NCBI GenBank assembly: GCA_033030425.1
Contig: JAUFSD010000002.1
Location: forward strand, 2,294,001 to 2,358,000
DNA: 64,000 bases
Direction of reading: 5' to 3'
From: Verpa conica
Lineage: Eukaryota; Ascomycota; Pezizomycetes; Pezizales; Morchellaceae
A model generated the notes under the pieces. It saw nothing but the letters and a program-made list of their open reading frames with translations, ran no database searches and had not been told where the DNA came from. This document shows positions 58,901 through 64,000 of this stretch, piece after piece (the stretch's first letter is position 1; every line of letters begins with the position of its first letter). The position numbers were made by a program, and so were the translations under genes.

Positions 58901-61450
58901 CCCCCCCCAATCCCTCCGAGAAGGGCTTCCCCACCGACGCCGCCTCCTGTCGTTCAAACACAGACCATAGGAATACAGACAGACCCCATGAAACCCCCGC
59001 CCCTCCCCCGTATCATCCCAACCATAGCGGTCATTCCTCCTCCTCCCACACCCCCGCTACCACCTCCGCCTCCGCCTGTCATGAAGAGTGCTGCGGTTCA
59101 GACAAGATCAAAGCCGCGGGTGAGGAGCCGGTCAATGCAAACTGAAGAAATCAGGCTCGATGAAAGGATCATGAAACTACCACCCCATCTCCATCCATCA
59201 GCAATTATGGCAAACAATCCCCTTCCTCCGGCTCCTAATCCTACCCATCCTGTACGGTCTGATGCACCTCCACCAAGCCCCCCGAAGAAAAGTTTGAGGA
59301 GAAGTATGGTTAAACGGACGTCCGCTATGGGGCCCACCTCTGTACCAACTTCAGGGCTGCCGCCGAGATCAGTGCCTATAACTGACGATAGCCCTGGATC
59401 TGCCTTCATCTATAATTCGCCGCCTAGAGTCGATTCATATGGAGAGACATCGGAGAAAGACAAAGAAAGTGTTCGACGACATTTGTTTAATGGCGTTGAT
59501 TTTCACGATGTGCCGCAGTCTTCTGGAGACGAATTCCTTGATGATGCTGATCTTAGTGCCAACGAGTTCAAGACTGCATTGTCAGCGCCGAAGCCGAAGA
59601 AACCGAGGAATACTCCGCATGTAAATCTCAACAAACCCTCACCAATAGAGACAGCATTTCCAAAACCGATAGGCGGACTTCAGAGAAAGGGTGCTACTAT
59701 CCGCAAAACAGCATTGATCTCCAGTAGCTCGCATAATCGTGCAAGGAGCCCAAGTTTCGAGAGTAGCCGTAACAATGAAAATAGTGGCACAAAGATTGGT
59801 CCACCCTTCCCTGTGCCAGCACGGCATAGCTCGAGAAAGCCTGGAGGTTATGGAGGCCAATCTCGAACCGAAAGCCCCACGCCAATGTCTGCTACGTTGC
59901 CTAAAAGAGCTACCCAAACTAAGCATACGAGGCAGCAGTCAGTTCAGTCAATTCGAAAGGTTCGATCTGCCACTGCATTGCCGAACTTAAGGACATCAAA
60001 TGGTAGGAATCGGTCACCGCCACCATTGAGTGCTTCATCTGCTGCGCCTGATAGCCCTAGCTTGCCTCAACACAGAGATGATATGCGTTCTTCTGCATTT
60101 AATAGGCCAAGATATGGGTCTATCAAGCATAAGCACGCCGAAAGCACGAATACATCGAACTCTGCGACCACTGCTGGAAACGCTTCTGTTGGCAGTGTTA
60201 TCCAGCAGACCAGTGTTGTAGATGCAATTGCACAAACTATGGTTGGAGAGTGGATGTGGAAGTATGTTCGACGAAGAAAGTCCTTTGGTGTAGCTGAATC
60301 TCCCCAGAACTGGGATAGAGACGAATCCGCAGGTGGACAGCGCCATAAACGATGGGTCTGGCTCGCCCCGTATGAGAGAGCTGTCATGTGGTCTAGTCGG
60401 CAACCCACGAGCGGCAACGCCCTACTCGGGAAGAGTGGCAGAAAACGTAAGCGATCAATCCTCCAACCCCCCGCCGGCCTCTCCCGCGCTCTGGACAAGG
60501 TACTGACCAGCAAAGTCCCGATTCAATCGGTATTGGACGTTAAGGACGACACACCACTGCCTAAAGGCGCAGATCCAGCAAAGCCCTTATTCAACCGTAG
60601 CATTCTAATCCTTACTCCAGCGAGAGCGTTGAAATTCACCGCCCCAAATAAAGAAAGACATTACGTCTGGTTGACGGCACTAAGCTTCTTGTCACACTCA
60701 CCGCAAGGGGGTGAAGGACTATTAGCGTTGCCACCGCCAATGCCATTCGAGTATGAACAGGTACAACATCAACAGCCGGTAGCACCCCCGAGGCCTCCTG
60801 TGCCACCGATTCCAATGCACCGTGATGTTCCGTTCCATCCTGTCCGAGACTCGATCCGGTTAGCAAAGGGAAAGTCACGACAGAAGGCACAGAAAATGAA
60901 TGGATTTCCTCCACGCAATGACTCCATCCGCGAAGTTGAAAGTATCAGGAGTGCCGGGTCTGTTGCGGAACCTCCAAGTATACCACGTTTCCCAGGCCAG
61001 CATGCTCGGAAAAGGAGCAACTCTGCAGTACGACCTGGAACACAGCGGTCCACAAGCAATGGATATGATCCAAGCGTACTCTCCTCCTATGGTGGCTCTA
61101 ACAATGGGGATTACTATGGTGGTCCTATGATAGGTGTTGGTGGTATTGGCATCGTGTCAGGAAACAGCTCGATGCTTTCGGGTCATCCTGGTGCTCCCTT
61201 GGGTGGCTGGGACACTGGACCAGTTGGAACCGTGCGTATGGAGGCTTTTGTGGAGAGACCAACAAGGTACGAGTTTGATGAAGAAGATGAATATCATGGG
61301 CCTAGCAGCTATAGACTTAGGCGTGACCGTCGCAGTTCTAGACAGGAAAGCTATTGGAGTGGCAGTGGCGACTTTTATGCTGGATCAGGTGCAGGCCCAG
61401 TCGAGGATGAAGGGTTTTGGAGAGGGGAGGATCCCTTTGGCGGATTTTGA
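55958..61450 (+). CDS. apsA: ApsA/Num1-type cortical anchor protein (nuclear migration)
   Basis: A single exon of 1830 residues. An N-terminal coiled coil contains the conserved block RFTPTLHANLVAEILSLRRE (about 106-125). It is followed by acidic/Gln-rich stretches. Around residues 570-770 there are about thirty heptads of the LDERxxx/LNERxxx type. At 837-978, 13 copies of an 11-residue YVSVEAQxSPx repeat occur. Then come Pro-rich segments. A C-terminal PH domain (about 1428-1575) starts VGEWMWKYVRRRKSFG and ends near HYVWLTALSFLSHS. In Aspergillus ApsA and yeast Num1 this PH domain binds PI(4,5)P2 at the cortex; the protein anchors dynein (and mitochondria in yeast) to pull nuclei. Start: the first ATG after a long leader, followed directly by an acidic N terminus. 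Confidence 0.95.
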   Translation: MGDHLTVDFDSDEGDYTDYATDAPLPTPSGTPYRTPHPSRHHSRHATPSPTPSPYPASSSPPTTNGGRVSPLHRINTGHQQHHHHPLHHHDRAFDETISILDPRRFTPTLHANLVAEILSLRRELESKSNLVDTLEQDLHAARDEHETAATSVVTAQREARDIKRQLARAENDDAVEAVAKERDEAVNAVAELKRQVERLTKSRRSAEDDLERTKKMAEQDNEEHEAVKRSLERRAHIAEGRLKALLDELAAADSMQPPPPPPQEPVESDHEDATQSEVEQSDATSIQGSVRDSYHGRPASWKMGDDEAERLGIRFSVVAANTGKSLADELNFDEEDEDDEEGLEGYDEEDDDQTAEFSFTEDNASAFLGNASDNGLNSEVEGEGEHEMTEYHEMGVQVDFDDTQEQEDQNQEDQNQEQQQQLHKESEQQVERLDILGLEIEEKLAELERTYVELDRKTVELDSIYNEVERAHYRIIELEDHVEKMDEQASEREEVISNLKRDHAEEIKLFEARGKEVEERWTMLQTQEISFSQIEDTLQKRSKDLDDREALVIAASTPITIENNTIERSLDERSQNLDKRQVSLDERSQNLDKRDITLNEKEADLDVFERKVSDQKSTLHEQEKNLVKQKTALDEREINLNERETTLNDQKTILGERNRSLDQQEVALEKQRIEWEKNMDEQKTSICDQEKNLDEKKAALDEKEVELDEREAELDDQVTTIVERKSNLDRREMNLNQRQKTLEERERSLNDTEIILEERERNIEEREAFVVATTTPIVVDDKEFKTKADTGLAEVEAKEREGEYEANERRKRSRSTGVSSPTPFSPQVAAFSTPIYASCGSQTSPSYTSVESQTSPPYVSVEAQASPAYVSVEAQASPVYVSVDAQANPAYVSIDTQVNPAYVSVEAQTSPPYVSTEVQTSSSYVSVEVQTSSSYISAETQCIPLSYVSVDLQTTPPYVSVESQITPVYVSTESQTDEPTPPPIPPRRASPPTPPPVVQTQTIGIQTDPMKPPPLPRIIPTIAVIPPPPTPPLPPPPPPVMKSAAVQTRSKPRVRSRSMQTEEIRLDERIMKLPPHLHPSAIMANNPLPPAPNPTHPVRSDAPPPSPPKKSLRRSMVKRTSAMGPTSVPTSGLPPRSVPITDDSPGSAFIYNSPPRVDSYGETSEKDKESVRRHLFNGVDFHDVPQSSGDEFLDDADLSANEFKTALSAPKPKKPRNTPHVNLNKPSPIETAFPKPIGGLQRKGATIRKTALISSSSHNRARSPSFESSRNNENSGTKIGPPFPVPARHSSRKPGGYGGQSRTESPTPMSATLPKRATQTKHTRQQSVQSIRKVRSATALPNLRTSNGRNRSPPPLSASSAAPDSPSLPQHRDDMRSSAFNRPRYGSIKHKHAESTNTSNSATTAGNASVGSVIQQTSVVDAIAQTMVGEWMWKYVRRRKSFGVAESPQNWDRDESAGGQRHKRWVWLAPYERAVMWSSRQPTSGNALLGKSGRKRKRSILQPPAGLSRALDKVLTSKVPIQSVLDVKDDTPLPKGADPAKPLFNRSILILTPARALKFTAPNKERHYVWLTALSFLSHSPQGGEGLLALPPPMPFEYEQVQHQQPVAPPRPPVPPIPMHRDVPFHPVRDSIRLAKGKSRQKAQKMNGFPPRNDSIREVESIRSAGSVAEPPSIPRFPGQHARKRSNSAVRPGTQRSTSNGYDPSVLSSYGGSNNGDYYGGPMIGVGGIGIVSGNSSMLSGHPGAPLGGWDTGPVGTVRMEAFVERPTRYEFDEEDEYHGPSSYRLRRDRRSSRQESYWSGSGDFYAGSGAGPVEDEGFWRGEDPFGGF
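57673..58260 (+). repeat. Heptad repeats in the ApsA coiled coil
   Basis: About thirty 21-nt units encode L-D/N-E-R/K-x-x-x. Two neighbouring stretches (57673-57690 and 57712-57729) encode the same phrase, LDERSQ, followed by NLDKR, indicating local duplication. Confidence 0.8.
58466..58890 (+). repeat. 33-nt tandem repeats (11 residues) in ApsA
   Basis: Thirteen units encode a Y-V-S-V/T-E-A-Q-x-S-P-x pattern, with one 12-residue unit containing a Cys (ETQCIPLS). The central units are nearly identical at DNA level and the outer ones diverged, typical of expansion by slippage or unequal exchange. Confidence 0.9.
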
Positions 61451-64000
61451 GATTTTGGTGGGTCTTTGTAGAAGTGGGTGAGCTGGGAGAGTAAGGTACA
61501 GAGTGCCCACGAGTGATTGGAGTGTATTATAACAGTGTTTCTTCTCTAGTTTTTTTTATGGCGATACCTTATACCTTTGTTTCTGAGCATGGATTATAAT
61601 GCTCATTTTCTCACTCTAGAATTCTTTTTGGTTCTCGAGATTTTGAGATTCATATTTTTACTGTTTTTCCTTTGTAAAATAGGTTTTGGGGTATGTTCTC
61701 TAAGAGAGCAGGCAGTTTCGTTTGCGGTTCTTGTTTCCCCTTTTCAAGATGCGGGTTATGGTATTCAAAAAGATCGGAGTTCTTTTCTTTGCGTTATCAT
61801 ACTTTCTTACTTTTCTCTTTATTTTATGATATTAATGGTGGTATTCATATAAGGTAGGGTGGAGCAGGCAAGGTTGGGTAGTCATTTTTGGTTCTCGTAT
61901 GTGTACTATTGCCTTTTTTTTTTCCCGGTGGCGCGTTTGGATGGGTCTTTATTGTAATTTTTATTCGTAGTGGAGTCCTTATCTTTTTTTCCAAGTTTTG
62001 ATCTCTCTGCCCCTCTACTAGAGTCATCCTTCATTTTGGATTATATTGTAGAGGGGCAACAATAACAAATTCACATCGTAACCAACGTCTAGACGAGAAG
62101 GAGACCAAATGAGTACTATTATAATCCACAATATCTATAGATAAGGACAGATCAACAGGGAAGTAGCAAAAAAAACAAGTTTCATCTATACATCTCAAAT
62201 ACTAAGTGCGTCTACGAGGGAGGGAGGATTGTTGGGTCACCATAAGGCTCACTTGGTTGCTACTTGTTTCAGCCTCCTAGCACGATTCTCGTTCTCGCTA
62301 GATTATGCAAAAACTATTACTAAGCACAATAACCACCTTAGAGCTACACGTATATATCTTGCCTAATTATACGTGAGGTGGAGTTAGATAAGACTTATAT
62401 CACGAAATATCACTCGGTTCGGGGAACTTAAAAACTGTTGTATTATGGGTACCGAATAGGTATAGTGCCGAGTACAACCAGGTTTTGGATCTATGATGTA
62501 GGAGGCTTCGCCTCCAGGAGCATATATATAGGGCCCATAGGAGCACTCGCTAGAGCGAGTCTTCCTAAGCCTTTAGTCTACTCTCGCCCTCTCTATTTTA
62601 CTACAAAAACGTTTAAATACTTCTGAATGAATGAATTAACCATAAGTACATGGAAATACTTCTTCTTAGAATAAGATGCTTTATTTTTATACGGTGTATA
62701 TTTTTCACAAAACTTTGCTAGTTATAGTTAAAGGGTGCTTAAATAGCCTATACCAAATTATTGTACCCAGACAAATGTGCGAAGGCCCCACCTACTGTTG
62801 CGTAGCTTACATCATTACATTTTACATAAAGGACTGTAAGTTTATGGCTAATCAACCACCAACGTATGTGTCCTGAAAGAGCTAGAGTTTCTTGCCTACT
62901 ATATCTACGTACTATATCTTACTAGATCTCGATTCCGTGTACCTTGGAATTCTGGGGATCTTTGGGAACCACTGGAATACTCCGCGTAGCCTATCTACGC
63001 TGGGGTAGAAGCCGAATATCTGCCGGGTGTTAGTAGGCGTAAGTACGAGTATAAATGATAATTTCTAGCGCACTTTAGGTTTTTACCTTTATATTTGTGT
63101 GTACCTAATTGAGTACCATTGCTAGGGTAGTATATAACTTTAATGTTTTATCTCTTTTCGCTTGATCAGTATTCCTCACTCCTTCGGGGATAAGCCTTCA
63201 ATTAGCCAGATATTATTAATTTAGTTAACCACCACTATCAGCTGCATGGCTAGGCAATGTATCTAGGCTATCCGACGTTGAAATAAGGTTTGGTCTGTTT
63301 CACAACAGCTCACTCGCATGTCTAAAAATAATTGACATTCTTGGCAAGATAGCGCTATCCACCGATGGTTCAAGGTATGGGAACTAACGGCGCCCCTTGG
63401 CATGGGTTACGAGCCAAAGGCCTTGGAATAACTCTTTCTTTATTAAAAGATTGAACTTTTCCGGAAGTAGCCTTCCACGCAGGGGGTTTTTAGCTAACAC
63501 GTTGGAGCTGCCCACCAGAAAACTATAAGTGGGAGACAATTACATATGAGGAATTATATTCGTTGATTTTTTCTTTTCCCCTCTAGCCTGGGGTAAATGG
63601 GACTTTGGTACTATATAGTAATTCCCTCTAACTTGACAGACAACCCCAAAACTACAGAACTAGCCTAATAAGAAGAAAAAAAGGCAACTATATAGGCTAT
63701 ACAAATATCTACTTCTCCCTTTGGAAATGGTTTATTAAAGCTAGGGGTAATTAAGTATCCTGCTGGAAGTCCTCATTAGTGATATTTGTGGGGAACTAGA
63801 GCTGCCTAAATCCGAGTTGCCTATCGTAGTAGACCGTTTTATAATACGTGATGTAGAATATATACGAGGGGTTCCCGGAGACAAGGGTTAAGGCAGGCAA
63901 ACATACGCAGTTGTGGCTTGGTTTAGGCGTATAACAGATCGTTACCAGAAAAAGGTATGTTTTGGTTCTTTTTGCCTGCCCGAGTATTACTGCGCTCTGT
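61451..64000. other. Gene-poor 3' end of the window
   Basis: No supportable gene. The T-rich block after 61500 is probably the 3' untranslated region and terminator of the ApsA gene. Two small perfect hairpins lie at 62501-62515 and 62545-62560. Frames at 61577-61852, 62438-62626 and 62676-62876 lack domains. Confidence 0.5.
62501..62560. other. Pair of perfect GC-rich hairpins
   Basis: GGAGGC-TTC-GCCTCC (62501-62515) and ACTCGC-TAGA-GCGAGT (62545-62560) each form a perfect six-base stem with a tiny loop, in otherwise AT-rich DNA. No function evident. Confidence 0.6.

Noticed and set aside
58185..58970. 261-codon plus-strand frame with Arg/His/Met-rich repeats
   Set aside because: An out-of-frame shadow of the ApsA 33-nt repeats.
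1..64000. tRNA, rRNA or CRISPR loci
   Set aside because: No foldable tRNA, no rRNA-like sequence, and no regularly spaced direct repeats. The A/B-box remnant at 22630-22681 does not form an acceptor stem.

Overview
The window reads as nuclear DNA of a filamentous ascomycete. Multi-exon genes carry short introns (mostly 47-107 nt) with GTAAGT/GTATGT/GTGAGT-like donors, CTAAC/CTGAC/CTAAT branch sites and YAG acceptors. A full-length ApsA/Num1-type nuclear-migration anchor is present. Secreted proteins have fungal signal peptides and, in one case, a Kex2-type KR site. Genes are moderately GC-balanced islands in long AT-rich, gene-poor DNA, as in repeat-bloated Pezizomycetes-like genomes. That taxonomic placement is an inference. 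Every intron-containing model here was built by hand from splice signals and reading-frame continuity; none has transcript support.

Layout. 1-8.8 kb is gene-poor. A TA-flanked, terminal-inverted-repeat element without a transposase lies at 8.83-9.39 kb and a shorter relative at 17.54-17.75 kb. At 9.7-10.3 kb is an atypical Rho-like GTPase, followed in frame by an open tail containing a hydrophobic segment. At 11.5-12.4 kb is a C2H2 zinc-finger protein. Between 13.6 and 16.1 kb lie a five-exon secreted cysteine-rich protein and a GAIG-repeat stress-type protein. 19.2-23.4 kb holds a large acidic protein of unknown role and a CsbD/Hmp1-like protein. 24.4-30.1 kb is the densest part: an F-box/ankyrin protein on the plus strand, then three minus-strand genes (a bicovalent FAD-linked oxidase, a BolA-family protein BOL2/FRA2, and a secreted protein). 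32.6-35.7 kb has a four-exon unknown gene and a small secreted protein. 39.2-39.7 kb encodes a small repeat protein ending in a CaaX box. 42.9-45.2 kb encodes a secreted S41 peptidase; after it lies an F-box relic and then, at 47.3-49.5 kb, a patatin-like phospholipase with a C-terminal PP2-like sandwich. 49.5-55.9 kb is a long gene-poor stretch ahead of the 1830-residue ApsA/Num1 gene (55.96-61.45 kb). The last 2.5 kb holds no recognised gene.

How they fit together. Housekeeping functions (BOL2 in iron signalling, ApsA in nuclear and mitochondrial positioning, the CsbD-like and GAIG stress proteins) are mixed with environment-facing functions: secreted Cys-rich proteins, an S41 protease and an FAD oxidase. 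There are also families that expand easily in fungi, such as F-box/ankyrin and patatin proteins. I see no biosynthetic cluster and no operon-like logic. The most unusual items are the Rho-like GTPase with a degenerate guanine-specificity loop, no CaaX and an in-frame tail; the CaaX-terminated RYH-repeat protein; the patatin/PP2-like fusion; and the TIR element family.
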